IMG/VR virus record: IMGVR_UViG_3300042934_001137
Span: 1 to 49,623 of that record
Strand: one strand, 5' to 3'
Source: a virus
Length of the DNA: 49,623 nt
The notes under the pieces are model-generated. The model searched no databases and had not been told where the DNA came from. It worked only from the letters and a program-made list of their open reading frames with translations. Below are positions 9,022 to 15,943 of the stretch, piece after piece. Position numbers and translations under genes: made by a program. The number at the start of each line of letters is the position of its first letter. Positions within the stretch are counted from its first letter, which is position 1.

Positions 9022-9042
9022 TGTGTTAAAAATGTGTTAAAA
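9022..9042. promoter_or_regulatory. left paired integrase arm-type site (candidate)
   Basis: Two copies of TGTGTTAAAA start 11 bp apart, about 100 bp inside attL. The same pair with the same spacing and orientation is at 49021-49041, inside the right end, which is what arm-binding sites of a tyrosine integrase with an N-terminal arm domain would look like. Confidence 0.55.
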
Positions 9043-9142
9043 ATAGTAATCCCTTTAGTACATTACAATTGGTCCATTTTGAGGTGCAAAAATGAACTTA
9101 TCAATGAAATCCGCAGATAAATTCGCACACAAATTCACAAGA

Positions 9143-9171
9143 AAAAGGAAGGCGATAATTGTCTTCCTTTT
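9143..9171. terminator. bidirectional hairpin terminator
   Basis: A perfect 9-bp stem, AAAAGGAAG/CTTCCTTTT, with an 11-base loop; both strands end in T-rich sequence. It lies just after the 9214-9414 gene and closes the leftward prophage transcripts before attL. Confidence 0.65.
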
Positions 9172-9213
9172 GTTCGTCGTATATGAAAATTACGCACCGA
9201 TTAGTATTGGATT

Positions 9214-9414
9214 CTAATCTCTTTGCTTTAGTATATAACCGATTGCCGCAATTGAAAGTAAGAGAATTATTATGTATGTCAGTTGTTTAATCCCAAAATC
9301 CATATCACCTATGTTAGTTATATCAATATTTCTGGCAATTAATAAAATTACTATAGATGCAACCAAGATTATAGTTGATGGTGGTTTTTTGTGATTTTTC
9401 TTCCTATTTTTCAA
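9214..9414 (-). CDS. small two-TM membrane protein
   Basis: A 66-residue protein. I chose TTG at 9414 because GGAGG lies eight bases upstream; the longer open frame to 9486 has no ribosome site. A basic N-terminus (KNRKKNHKK) is followed by two hydrophobic segments at about 14-26 and 45-61. It lies inside an inverted-repeat segment and is the last gene before attL, a usual place for accessory prophage genes. I do not recognise a family. Confidence 0.5.
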   Translation of the reverse strand: MKNRKKNHKKPPSTIILVASIVILLIARNIDITNIGDMDFGIKQLTYIIILLLSIAAIGYILKQRD

Positions 9415-9537
9415 TATTATATCCTCCAGAAATAGTGCGTCATATTTTACAATTCCGAACCAAATTAGCATACGACCATTATACAATATATTTCTTTAAA
9501 TATATACTTTAACAATAAAATTTGCACCTCAAAACGG

Positions 9538-9563
9538 AACCCGTTGAGTAAATTAACAGGGTT
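9538..9563 (-). terminator. weak hairpin after the SOS operon
   Basis: AACCC/GGGTT plus GTT/AAC with one bulged base lies just after the 9553-9927 stop codon; on the minus strand it is followed by CCGTTTTG. It is a modest terminator and overlaps the right arm of the inverted repeat. Confidence 0.35.
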
Positions 9564-9927
9564 TATTATTTATATTTAATTTAACTAGATAGCTATGCTC
9601 TTTACATAAAAGCTTGTAATCTTTTCTAAGTATATCTATAACTACTATTTCTCTGGAATCTAAGTCATATGTAATAACATACTTTTCATTCTTTAAATTC
9701 GCTTTTTCTCTTAATCGATCTAGTGTAGACGAAAGATTTTCATGCCACTCTCGATTATATTGCATTAACCATGAAGTTTTAAGTTTATCAGATATGTCCT
9801 TTATATTATAAATCTGATGAACTGTTGCATTTCTCCTGCCAAAAGCTTCACCTATCTCATAAAACTCATTAAGGAGACTTATTGTTATTGGTATCTTATA
9901 TAACTTACTACAGTTTATCTCTATCAT
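9553..9927 (-). CDS. hypothetical prophage protein in SOS-promoted operon
   Basis: A 124-residue soluble, charged protein with AGGAG before the ATG. No motif is recognised: the middle is rich in K, E and R and looks helical, and the C-terminus has a beta-type stretch (YVITYDLDSREIVVIDILRK). It is the third gene after the SOS-type promoter at 10469-10497 and lies 10 bp from the LexA-domain gene, so it is probably co-induced with it. Confidence 0.65.
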   Translation of the reverse strand: MIEINCSKLYKIPITISLLNEFYEIGEAFGRRNATVHQIYNIKDISDKLKTSWLMQYNREWHENLSSTLDRLREKANLKNEKYVITYDLDSREIVVIDILRKDYKLLCKEHSYLVKLNINNKPC

Positions 9928-9937
9928 AATAACACTC

Positions 9938-10159
9938 CTAAAAAGTTTTTAATATCTGTATAGTCCGCGGCATACCTTCCTGCCATGTAATGTATCCTTT
10001 GTCTTTTAGTCTTTTAAGGTAACCATGCATTGTTGAAGTTGATTTTAAACCAAATAAGTTCATTAATTCTCTGTTAGTCGGTGATATCCTCTTTTCATCT
10101 ATGTAGTTACATATAATTTTCAATAAGTTCCTTTGCTTTTGTGTTAAATTATCTTCCAT
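9938..10159 (-). CDS. stand-alone LexA-type winged-helix DNA-binding protein
   Basis: A 73-residue protein that is essentially the N-terminal DNA-binding domain of LexA (LTQKQRNLLKIICNYI, SPTNRELMNLFGLKSTSTMHGYLKRLKDKGYI) with no protease or dimerisation domain. Without the self-cleavage domain it cannot sense RecA directly; it could compete with host LexA or act as a small repressor. It is the second gene of an operon whose promoter carries an SOS box, so it may feed back on the SOS response (inference). Confidence 0.75.
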   Translation of the reverse strand: MEDNLTQKQRNLLKIICNYIDEKRISPTNRELMNLFGLKSTSTMHGYLKRLKDKGYITWQEGMPRTIQILKTF

Positions 10160-10174
10160 CTGAATCCCCCCAAA

Positions 10175-10438
10175 TCACATCTTCCATAAAATCCATTTAC
10201 ATGTCTTTAGCTCGTACTTAAGCTCAAAAACCTTTTGTATGCCACCAATCACACTCTGACATTTGAATATAAGCATATCATTACCTGCGAGTCTTTCCTT
10301 GTCTAGTGTAAGCACTCTATCAACCTTGATTACAGCTTCAGTTTCATCATCAGCAGCAATCTTAAAACGTACTGGATGAGGAATACCCGTCTTTTCAAAC
10401 CAACAAACCATGTCCACAGCTACCGCTAAAATCTTCAT
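10175..10438 (-). CDS. conserved small protein, first gene of SOS-promoted operon
   Basis: An 87-residue protein. I chose the ATG at 10438 (MKILAVAVDMVCWFEKTG) because AGGTG lies upstream and the promoter -10 lies only 31 bp before it; longer starts would run through the promoter. The pattern (PHPVRFKI, KVDRVLTLDKERLAGNDMLIFKCQSVI, KYELKTCKWILWKM) looks like a small clostridial beta-rich family that I cannot name. The strong SOS-type promoter suggests a role during DNA damage or prophage induction. Confidence 0.7.
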   Translation of the reverse strand: MKILAVAVDMVCWFEKTGIPHPVRFKIAADDETEAVIKVDRVLTLDKERLAGNDMLIFKCQSVIGGIQKVFELKYELKTCKWILWKM

Positions 10439-10468
10439 GACTACACCTACCATAAATTTCTTAATTAT

Positions 10469-10497
10469 ATTATAATGAACATACGTTCGCATGTCAA
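10469..10497 (-). promoter_or_regulatory. sigma-A promoter with embedded LexA/SOS box
   Basis: TTGACA (10492-10497) and TATAAT (10469-10474) are separated by exactly 17 bp, both consensus. The spacer holds CGAACGTATGTTC (10477-10489), a match to the Gram-positive LexA box CGAACRNRYGTTC. LexA bound here would block the promoter directly. Confidence 0.85.
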
Positions 10498-10501
10498 GCA
10501 A

Positions 10502-10523
10502 AAAAAGAAAAGAGCCTAAGCTC
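10502..10523 (-). terminator. terminator of the DUF4359 gene
   Basis: A GAGC/GCTC stem overlaps the stop codon of the 10516-10845 gene, followed by TTTTCTTTTTT on the minus strand. It separates that gene from the SOS promoter, which starts within the same T tract. Confidence 0.5.
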
Positions 10524-10845
10524 CTTGCTTCTTATCATCATCAGGTTTCTCGTCACTGCTTAAAGGTATAAAGTTGTTGAATATACCTAATACCTTCATC
10601 TTTTCATCACGAAAGGTAGTTTCATAAATACTGAATACAACATAGTTTTTACTCTGAGTTGAATTCTGAATAAACGGTCCAGTAACTAAAGATAGTAACC
10701 CTTTCTCAAATGTATTAGTACTTTCTTCAGTTGCCTTTTCTTGTATCCAGCTAACATAACTATCTTTCTTTGGGTTAGTTAGCAGTGCCGCAGCTAAAGC
10801 AAATATCAAAGTCAGTATGAATACGTTTCTAAATTTGAAATTCAT
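10516..10845 (-). CDS. DUF4359-like exported/membrane-anchored protein
   Basis: A 109-residue protein with an N-terminal hydrophobic signal (residues 6-22, VFILTLIFALAAALLT) followed by NPKKDSYVSWIQEKATEE, the typical start of DUF4359 proteins. No lipobox cysteine is seen. It lies beyond the lysis genes as an isolated gene with its own terminator, a common place for lysogenic-conversion genes. Function unknown. Confidence 0.65.
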   Translation of the reverse strand: MNFKFRNVFILTLIFALAAALLTNPKKDSYVSWIQEKATEESTNTFEKGLLSLVTGPFIQNSTQSKNYVVFSIYETTFRDEKMKVLGIFNNFIPLSSDEKPDDDKKQGA

Positions 10846-11036
10846 GTATACACTTCCTTATTATCTATCGTATCTTAATTATGAGCACTTGTATAAACTT
10901 CTATTCAATAAGAGCTTATTCTTTCTACGTTATCATGATAAAATTCATACTTTGATTCAAGTAATTTGAATTTTAAAAACATTTTTTCAGTTATGAATCA
11001 CAGCCCAATTGCCTTAAAATCATTCGAAAATAGAAA

Positions 11037-11066
11037 AAGCCTAGAAGGATTTCTCCCTCTAGGCTT
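11037..11066 (-). terminator. terminator after the lysis genes
   Basis: A 9-bp perfect stem, AAGCCTAGA/TCTAGGCTT, with a TTTTTCTATTTTC tail on the minus strand, 30 bp after the endolysin stop. It probably ends the late transcript. Between it and 10846 I see no gene. Confidence 0.75.
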
Positions 11067-11095
11067 GCAATATTATTGACACTCTGCATTTTCAA

Positions 11096-11860
11096 CTATA
11101 AATTCCTTGCATAGTCCGCATTAGTAAACATTTGATATTCTTCAATTCTTCTATTCAGTAGACCTTGTAGTGTTTTCCCTCCAGCTTTAGACCATGCTGT
11201 AAAGTTATCCTTAAGGCTGACGTCCCTTACGCCACTTATAACCCTTTTATATAGTGAACTTTCTAAAAGAGCACCTACTCCACAGTTATAAGCAAAGGAG
11301 CATAACGCATCAAATTGGTTTTGAGTTAAGGTAACTCCCTTTGAGTCTAGGTCAACTTTAATTTGTTTAGCCATAGCATTAATCTCTTCTTTTAGAAATT
11401 CCGTAGCTTGTGCCTCTGTAATTGTGCCTAAAGCTACAAATTCCTTTTTAGTAGTACCATAACCTATAGTTTTGACACTTACAGCATCATAATAAGCATT
11501 AGCTCTAAAGCCCTCATAGCTCTTTACGAAGTCAACTAGCTTGTTCGATACTGAACTGGGATTCTCTAATAAAGCACCGTAGGCATCAAAGCTAAAAGCT
11601 TGGCCATCTATGACAGAGCTGCAGTTAACCAGCATTTCTCCATCCGCACCTAAATAGTACCACTTGTTATTATCCTTGAGCCAGCCAATTTTTATTATTC
11701 CGTTGCTCTCAAGGTAATACCATTTTCCATTGTCCTGAATCCATCCTGTTGCCATAGCTCCATTAGGTTTAAAGTAATACCACTTCTCGTCAACTTTCTG
11801 CCAGCCTTTTAATAACTCGCCTGTTTCTTCATTTTCTAAGCACCATTGCCATTTAGACAT
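11096..11860 (-). CDS. endolysin: N-terminal cell-wall-binding repeats plus GH24 lysozyme
   Basis: A 254-residue protein. Residues about 20-80 hold three choline-binding-type repeats (GWxxxxxKWYYxxxxG). Residues about 105-254 are a phage-type lysozyme: E116, D125 and T131 have exactly the 9- and 15-residue spacing of the T4 lysozyme E11-D20-T26 catalytic set. It hydrolyses the MurNAc-GlcNAc bond. The binding domain in front of the catalytic domain is the reverse of many Gram-positive endolysins. It lies 15 bp after the holin gene. The ATG at 11860 is preferred over an upstream GTG because GGGG lies eight bases before it. Confidence 0.9.
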   Translation of the reverse strand: MSKWQWCLENEETGELLKGWQKVDEKWYYFKPNGAMATGWIQDNGKWYYLESNGIIKIGWLKDNNKWYYLGADGEMLVNCSSVIDGQAFSFDAYGALLENPSSVSNKLVDFVKSYEGFRANAYYDAVSVKTIGYGTTKKEFVALGTITEAQATEFLKEEINAMAKQIKVDLDSKGVTLTQNQFDALCSFAYNCGVGALLESSLYKRVISGVRDVSLKDNFTAWSKAGGKTLQGLLNRRIEEYQMFTNADYARNL

Positions 11861-11875
11861 AATATTCACCCCGCA

Positions 11876-12307
11876 TTATTTTATGCTGCCACTAGTTTTC
11901 TGCGAATCTGTAGGATTGCTTTTATCCTTCAATTGGGCCAATACTGTAAGTAATTTATCTGGTACCGGAAGCCCTATCTTTGCAGCATTTTCAATTAAAC
12001 TTATTCCCTCGTTAGCAATATAGAAATAACATACAAGTGTTCTAAACACCCAAGAGCCACTATTAAGCAGCCTGTCTAAGGATACAGCTACAATTAGTAC
12101 TACTAGGATAGTAAACTTCTTAAGAAGACCCTTGAAGCCCACTGCAGAGCTTAGAGTTTTATTAACCACTCCTCCAAGAAATCCTGTAATATAGTCCAAT
12201 ACCATAAAGAGAATGAGAACTCCAATGGCAGTATCCCATGCCCCAAACAAAGCAGTAAAGCAAGTTCCTAGAGCTGCGATCACAGCATTTAATGTTTCTT
12301 TTTTCAT
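11876..12307 (-). CDS. phage holin (TcdE/Phi_LC3-like, holin_4_1 family)
   Basis: A 143-residue protein with three to four hydrophobic segments (about 8-24, 27-47, 67-77, 85-101) and a polar lysine-rich C-terminus. The pattern WDTAIGVLILFMVLDYITGFLGGVV...KTLSSAVGFKGLLKK is typical of the Gram-positive holin_4 family that includes TcdE. It makes the membrane lesions that let the endolysin reach the wall. It directly precedes the endolysin gene. Confidence 0.9.
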   Translation of the reverse strand: MKKETLNAVIAALGTCFTALFGAWDTAIGVLILFMVLDYITGFLGGVVNKTLSSAVGFKGLLKKFTILVVLIVAVSLDRLLNSGSWVFRTLVCYFYIANEGISLIENAAKIGLPVPDKLLTVLAQLKDKSNPTDSQKTSGSIK

Positions 12308-12333
12308 TTAATACACCTCTCAATATTTAGAAA

Positions 12334-12356
12334 TAAAAAAGAGCTTCGGCAGCTCT
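12334..12356 (-). terminator. terminator between small gene and holin
   Basis: The stem AGAGCT/AGCTCT with a five-base loop is followed by TTTTTTATTT on the minus strand, upstream of the holin ATG. It probably separates lysis genes from the tail transcript and might need read-through or a separate lysis promoter. Confidence 0.6.
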
Positions 12357-12485
12357 CAAAATTCATATATTCATTTTTTATGATAGTTACAACCTATGTT
12401 CCAAAAACGACGTAAGTTTTGCTTGCATAGCTCAAAATTATACTTAATTTAACTGCTTACCAATTATAGATTAATAAGTAAATGA

Positions 12486-12737
12486 TTAATAAATGTACCT
12501 ATCATAATTTTTTTCCAATTCATACTTTACTTTTAGTTCTAAGTTTCTTTTACGCAGCTCATTTTTTATATTACTCTTAGTCAATTTTAAATCCTTATCA
12601 TCTCTATAATGCCAAAGTCTTCTGCAAATATATCCAACCATAATGTTAACTAAGTACTCATCTTCCAGATCACTAATTAATTTATCGCACCAATAATTAG
12701 GCCCATTTTTAAAATAAACTTCTATATCCTCATGCAA
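12486..12737 (-). CDS. hypothetical small protein between tail and lysis genes
   Basis: An 83-residue protein from TTG at 12737, chosen because AAGGGAG lies eight bases upstream. It is charged, lysine-rich and probably helical throughout (SNIKNELRKRNLELKVKYELEKNYDRYIY). It is flanked by terminators or non-coding DNA on both sides, so it looks like an individually acquired gene. No family recognised. Confidence 0.5.
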   Translation of the reverse strand: MHEDIEVYFKNGPNYWCDKLISDLEDEYLVNIMVGYICRRLWHYRDDKDLKLTKSNIKNELRKRNLELKVKYELEKNYDRYIY

Positions 12738-12937
12738 ACTAAACAACTCCCTTATAATATAATTAATGAATAATATTTTCGACAAGGAAGTTTGAATCCC
12801 TTTATTTTAACCAAAATATTAGATGATAATTTTAATTTATGATTAGTGTGAATAATATCCTGTTTCCAAGTACATCATTGATATTGTATTTCCCTAATTC
12901 AATTGCTATATCTATCCCCCTTTCATATAAAATGAAA

Positions 12938-12958
12938 AACACCCTATTAAAGAGTGTT
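12938..12958 (-). terminator. weak hairpin closing the tail operon
   Basis: AACAC/GTGTT plus one outer C-G pair and one mismatch, followed by TTTTTCATTTT on the minus strand, overlapping the end of the 12947-13087 gene. The 12738-12937 stretch holds nothing I can call. Confidence 0.4.
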
Positions 12959-13087
12959 CTCCGTATCTGGCTGAGGATTTAGCCTATCATGAACTTCTAT
13001 TTTATAAGCTTCAACCTTTATATCATCTTCTTTAATTAATCCTGTGCTGATTAGACTTATGAGCTTTTGGATATATAACTCATTCAT
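12947..13087 (-). CDS. 46-residue XkdX-like small phage protein
   Basis: ATG at 13087 follows AGGAGGGG at eight bases and overlaps the stop codon of the upstream gene by one base, so translation is coupled. The translation begins MNELYIQKLISLISTGLIKEDD. The pattern of a short helix, a TGLI turn and a second acidic part resembles the XkdX group often found after tail-fibre genes. Function unknown. Confidence 0.65.
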   Translation of the reverse strand: MNELYIQKLISLISTGLIKEDDIKVEAYKIEVHDRLNPQPDTENTL

Positions 13088-13284
13088 TATAAAATCCCCT
13101 CCTGCTTAAGAAGTAGAATATCTAGAGTGTTTTTTATATCTTGAATTCGCTCTTCTATAGAAGGTTGTAAATTAATAACATGAGTCTCTTCAGAAACAAT
13201 TCCGACTGTTATAATAACATTTTGACCACTTTCTGTAGTAATTTCGGTTATTATTTTGTTGTTCTCTATTCCAGCTTCTGGCAT
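13087..13284 (-). CDS. small tail-region protein
   Basis: A 65-residue protein with AGGGGGG before the ATG. The first half is beta-like (KIITEITTESGQNVIITVGIV) and the second half a predicted helix (IEERIQDIKNTLDILLLKQEG). It lies between the fibre-like genes and the XkdX-like gene in one operon. No family assigned. Confidence 0.65.
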   Translation of the reverse strand: MPEAGIENNKIITEITTESGQNVIITVGIVSEETHVINLQPSIEERIQDIKNTLDILLLKQEGIL

Positions 13285-13295
13285 ATATATCCCCC

Positions 13296-13679
13296 CTAAT
13301 TCAAAGCTATTGAAGCAATAGCAGTTGCAGTAGTAGTAGCATAAGATAAACTCTCATCACTTGAACTTGCATAATACCCAACGGCTTGTGGACTAAGTTC
13401 AATTTTGAAACTTGAATTGAATTTAAAATTAGAACTAAGCGAACCGCTTGTCATCACATTAAACACTGGCTGTACCACCCCATCGACAGTAATTTTGCAA
13501 GGTACAGTAACTGATGTCCTGGCATTAGTTATATTAAAGAGTAATCCTATACAACTGCCGGAACCTGAGACGTTTAAAGCAGTTTTATAAGTTGCAACTC
13601 CCGTTGTATCCGAAACCGAACCAACATATAAAGAGGACGGCTTTGATATACTTGGAGTAATTAATTTATTTACCCCCAT
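13296..13679 (-). CDS. beta-rich tail-fibre/appendage protein
   Basis: A 127-residue protein from ATG at 13679, with GGAGG nine bases upstream. It is rich in Ser, Thr, Val and Ala with no long helices, ending YATTTATAIASIALN. Position and composition suggest a receptor-binding or decoration component at the tail tip. It follows the 13681-13986 gene with a one-base gap. Confidence 0.6.
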   Translation of the reverse strand: MGVNKLITPSISKPSSLYVGSVSDTTGVATYKTALNVSGSGSCIGLLFNITNARTSVTVPCKITVDGVVQPVFNVMTSGSLSSNFKFNSSFKIELSPQAVGYYASSSDESLSYATTTATAIASIALN

Positions 13680-13680
13680 C

Positions 13681-13986
13681 TTATACCACCTCCACTCCAC
13701 TTAAGAATAGATTTATAGCGTTTGAAGTTGTTTGAACTGCTGTTATTGTATCTCCTGCAGCAAGTATCAGTGATAAGTCTATAGTAACCGTATCATTGGC
13801 TGCCACTGAGTAAGAACTTATTATGTTTTTGCCTCCCGTAGCAACAGTAATAACAGCATTGGAAGATGTTGTATTGCACATAACAATATTCTTTACTATT
13901 GTTGTTGTACTTGCCGGTACTGTATAAATTGTGGCGCTTGATGTTCCTGGAGTACCAACATAAATCTTTTTAGGTGTATTAGCCAA
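13681..13986 (-). CDS. small beta-sandwich tail appendage protein
   Basis: A 101-residue protein, MANTPKKIYVGTPGTSSATIYTVPASTTTIVKN. The opening IYVGTPG...TIYTVP and the alternating hydrophobic pattern match small phage surface proteins predicted as jelly-roll or beta-sandwich folds. It is probably part of the host-contact structure together with the 13296 and 13988 products. Confidence 0.6.
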   Translation of the reverse strand: MANTPKKIYVGTPGTSSATIYTVPASTTTIVKNIVMCNTTSSNAVITVATGGKNIISSYSVAANDTVTIDLSLILAAGDTITAVQTTSNAINLFLSGVEVV

Positions 13987-13987
13987 G

Positions 13988-14209
13988 TTAAACCCCTCCC
14001 ATCCAATAGAGTATTTCTATATCTTTTTGTTTAGCCGTCATATTTGCCAAGTCAGTCTCAATTCCGTTTAATGCTGCAGCATTTACTGGTGTACCTGTTT
14101 CAATTATCGCACCTGGTGCTGGTATTAAAGTCACTGTACCGTCTGAATTGTTTTGAATAGTAAAAGTTCTTGGTTTTTCAACTATCCTATCTTTCCAAAT
14201 TCTAGCCAT
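13988..14209 (-). CDS. short tail-fibre-like protein (MARIWKDRIVEKP family)
   Basis: A 73-residue protein from ATG at 14209, with GGAGG upstream. MARIWKDRIVEKPRTFTIQN, then DGTVTLIPAPG and GTPVNAAALNGIE, is a common N-terminal fibre-attachment sequence in Firmicutes phages, usually on long tail fibres. Here it is a separate short protein, so it may be an adaptor that joins the following appendage proteins. Its ATG overlaps the stop of the 14209-14832 gene. Confidence 0.7.
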   Translation of the reverse strand: MARIWKDRIVEKPRTFTIQNNSDGTVTLIPAPGAIIETGTPVNAAALNGIETDLANMTAKQKDIEILYWMGGV

Positions 14210-14832
14210 TAATATAAACCTCCCTCCCACTCAGCTCCACAGCTGAATGTTCCGCTGTATATTAAGTTCTCTTTTGCAATTACAGCTAATGAATAAAGAA
14301 TCTGAAGATTATTCTCCAGCCTGTTAGCATCTCTGAAATCAAACTTTATACCTACCGACCACAACTTTTTATTCTGCCAACCTGTAGGTGTGATAAAGCT
14401 ATTTTTTATGATATCAATATTAGCTTCAACTCTATTTATACTTGGTATAAAATCTATGCTGCTTTCATCTCTATCAGTTTTTGCATTTAACTCAGGCACA
14501 CTATAATTCATAGTTCTTAGAAACTCAGCAATAAATTGAGTATCTGCTTCAACTCTGTTAAAATCCTCTGCGCTGTAATAATCTTCACTTGTCCAATTAA
14601 GCTTAAGGGGAATTAACCCCTCAAGCTTAAATAGCACAGTGTTGTAATTGGTTGAAGTTCCTAAGTTGTTGTAAGCTGTGATAGATATTGCATACTTCCC
14701 ATTAACTGACTTCTCAACAGTGGCTGTCCAAGTGTTCTCTACTGTAAGAATGAATGTTGCTTCAATTCCATTAACTGTTCCATAGACATAGCTTATGTCT
14801 GAGGTTAGTCTAACTGATACTTGCTCATTCAT
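14209..14832 (-). CDS. baseplate/tail-tip protein with N-terminal Ig-like part
   Basis: A 207-residue protein. Residues about 1-70 look like a beta-sandwich (VRLTSDISYVYGTVNG, TVENTWTATVEKSVNGKYAISITAYNNLG). The rest is a helical baseplate-type domain with a repeated FNRVEAD/INRVEAN pattern. The C-terminus NLIYSGTFSCGAEWEGG is echoed at the end of the 57-residue protein encoded at 15770-15943. It overlaps both neighbouring genes by one base. Confidence 0.65.
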   Translation of the reverse strand: MNEQVSVRLTSDISYVYGTVNGIEATFILTVENTWTATVEKSVNGKYAISITAYNNLGTSTNYNTVLFKLEGLIPLKLNWTSEDYYSAEDFNRVEADTQFIAEFLRTMNYSVPELNAKTDRDESSIDFIPSINRVEANIDIIKNSFITPTGWQNKKLWSVGIKFDFRDANRLENNLQILYSLAVIAKENLIYSGTFSCGAEWEGGLY

Positions 14833-15755
14833 TAGCCTGTCACCGTTACTGAGATCAGCACTGTTGCTCCTGCATCCGCAGGATTCGGAGTTATGCTTAC
14901 AGCTGATATATTTGGAACACTTGTATCAAGAGTCACCGTTAAAGTTACTGTTGTAGTTCTTCCTGCAGCATCAGTAGTTGTAACAACAATGGTGTTAGTT
15001 CCTTCAGCAAGTGTAATCGCCTTTGAGAAGTTTCCGCTAGTAACTGTCACAGCTCCCTGGTCAACATTGTTTAGTTTTATAGTAACTGATACAGGACTTG
15101 AGGTTGCATCATTTGTTGTACCCTGAACAACTACAGAAGCATTATTTGTTATAAGATTATTTGCTGGACTAGTAACATTTAAAATCGGTGGAACTGTATC
15201 TACTGTGTATGATCTGTTTAATTGCGTTGCTGCATTACCATCAAAGTCCTTAACATTGATAGTGACTGTATGAGCTCCATCACTAAGAGCTGTCTGCGGT
15301 GTATATGTGCAGTCATAACCATTTGTTACTGCAGTGCAAACCAAACCTGCAGTTCCGTTAACTATTGAAGCGCCTCCATCAATTTTTAAGGCTAAGGTAG
15401 ATAGATCTATTCCTGAACCGCCAGGTTCATCTCGTATTTGGAACACTATAGGCTGCTTAGAATTTGTGACATAGGCTCCTGCTCCTGGTGAAGTCATGCC
15501 TATAGTTGGAGCAACCTTTTCTTTGACAATTAATTTTAAACTAGCGCCAAGAGTTGCATCAGCATCATTAACTGTTTTCTTAGTTCCTGCAGTATTTGTT
15601 GCTTCAACCGTTACAGGATAGTAATGTCCTGCATTGACATTATAAGAAGTTGTATTCGGAGCTGTTATGTTTTTTTCATACTTGCCTGTTGATCCATTAT
15701 AAACAAGGTCATAATAAGTACCATTTATCAGCACTCTTACTGTGCTTATTGCCAT
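14832..15755 (-). CDS. multi-domain Ig-like phage surface protein
   Basis: A 307-residue protein made of three to four tandem Ig-like beta-sandwich domains (about 1-85, 86-190, 191-285). Recognisable units are GTYYDLVYNGSTGKYEKNI, SGIDLSTLALKIDGG and NNASVVVQGTTNDATSSPVSV followed by AEGTNTIVVTTTDAAGRTTT. Ig-like modules on phage tails usually help weak binding to surface glycans. The last residues, SAVSITPNPADAGATVLISV, resemble the N-terminus of the short protein encoded upstream at 15770-15943. It overlaps the downstream gene by one base. Confidence 0.75.
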   Translation of the reverse strand: MAISTVRVLINGTYYDLVYNGSTGKYEKNITAPNTTSYNVNAGHYYPVTVEATNTAGTKKTVNDADATLGASLKLIVKEKVAPTIGMTSPGAGAYVTNSKQPIVFQIRDEPGGSGIDLSTLALKIDGGASIVNGTAGLVCTAVTNGYDCTYTPQTALSDGAHTVTINVKDFDGNAATQLNRSYTVDTVPPILNVTSPANNLITNNASVVVQGTTNDATSSPVSVTIKLNNVDQGAVTVTSGNFSKAITLAEGTNTIVVTTTDAAGRTTTVTLTVTLDTSVPNISAVSITPNPADAGATVLISVTVTG

Positions 15756-15769
15756 TTAAACTCTCCTTC

Positions 15770-15943
15770 CTAAATCTCGCCATCTTCACCGCATGCGAAA
15801 GTTCCGCTATAAATTAAAATAGGTTCCAGAACAACTTCTACTTCCGAAACGCTAATAGCAATGAAAAAGGCTGTATTTGCATTTACTGGATTTGGGGTAA
15901 TTGTAACACTATTTATCTGCGGTTTTAAAATGCTAACCGGCAA
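15770..15943 (-). CDS. 57-residue tail protein joining two motifs of its neighbours
   Basis: Read from TTG at 15943, about ten bases after AAGGGGG, overlapping the previous stop by 11 bp. INSVTITPNPVNANTAFF resembles the C-terminus of the 14832-15755 product; EPILIYSGTFACGEDGEI resembles the C-terminus of the 14209-14832 product. It may represent the ancestral short baseplate gene, from which the two longer neighbours acquired these ends, or a duplication relic. An AAGGAGAG site for the next gene follows its stop codon. Confidence 0.6.
   Translation of the reverse strand: MPVSILKPQINSVTITPNPVNANTAFFIAISVSEVEVVLEPILIYSGTFACGEDGEI

Larger units (their letters stand above)
9077..9534. repeat. 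inverted-repeat-bounded segment near attL
   Basis: TTTTGAGGTGCAAA at 9077-9090 is repeated exactly in inverse orientation at 9521-9534, with TCC conserved just outside in both arms. The 458-bp segment holds one small membrane-protein gene and one terminator hairpin. No transposase and no clear target duplication are visible, so a miniature element or IS remnant is only possible. Confidence 0.4.

Noticed and set aside
14893-15126. Rightward open frames opposite the Ig-like and tape-measure genes (also near 19372 and 20769)
   Set aside because: Antisense shadows of confident coding regions without ribosome sites.
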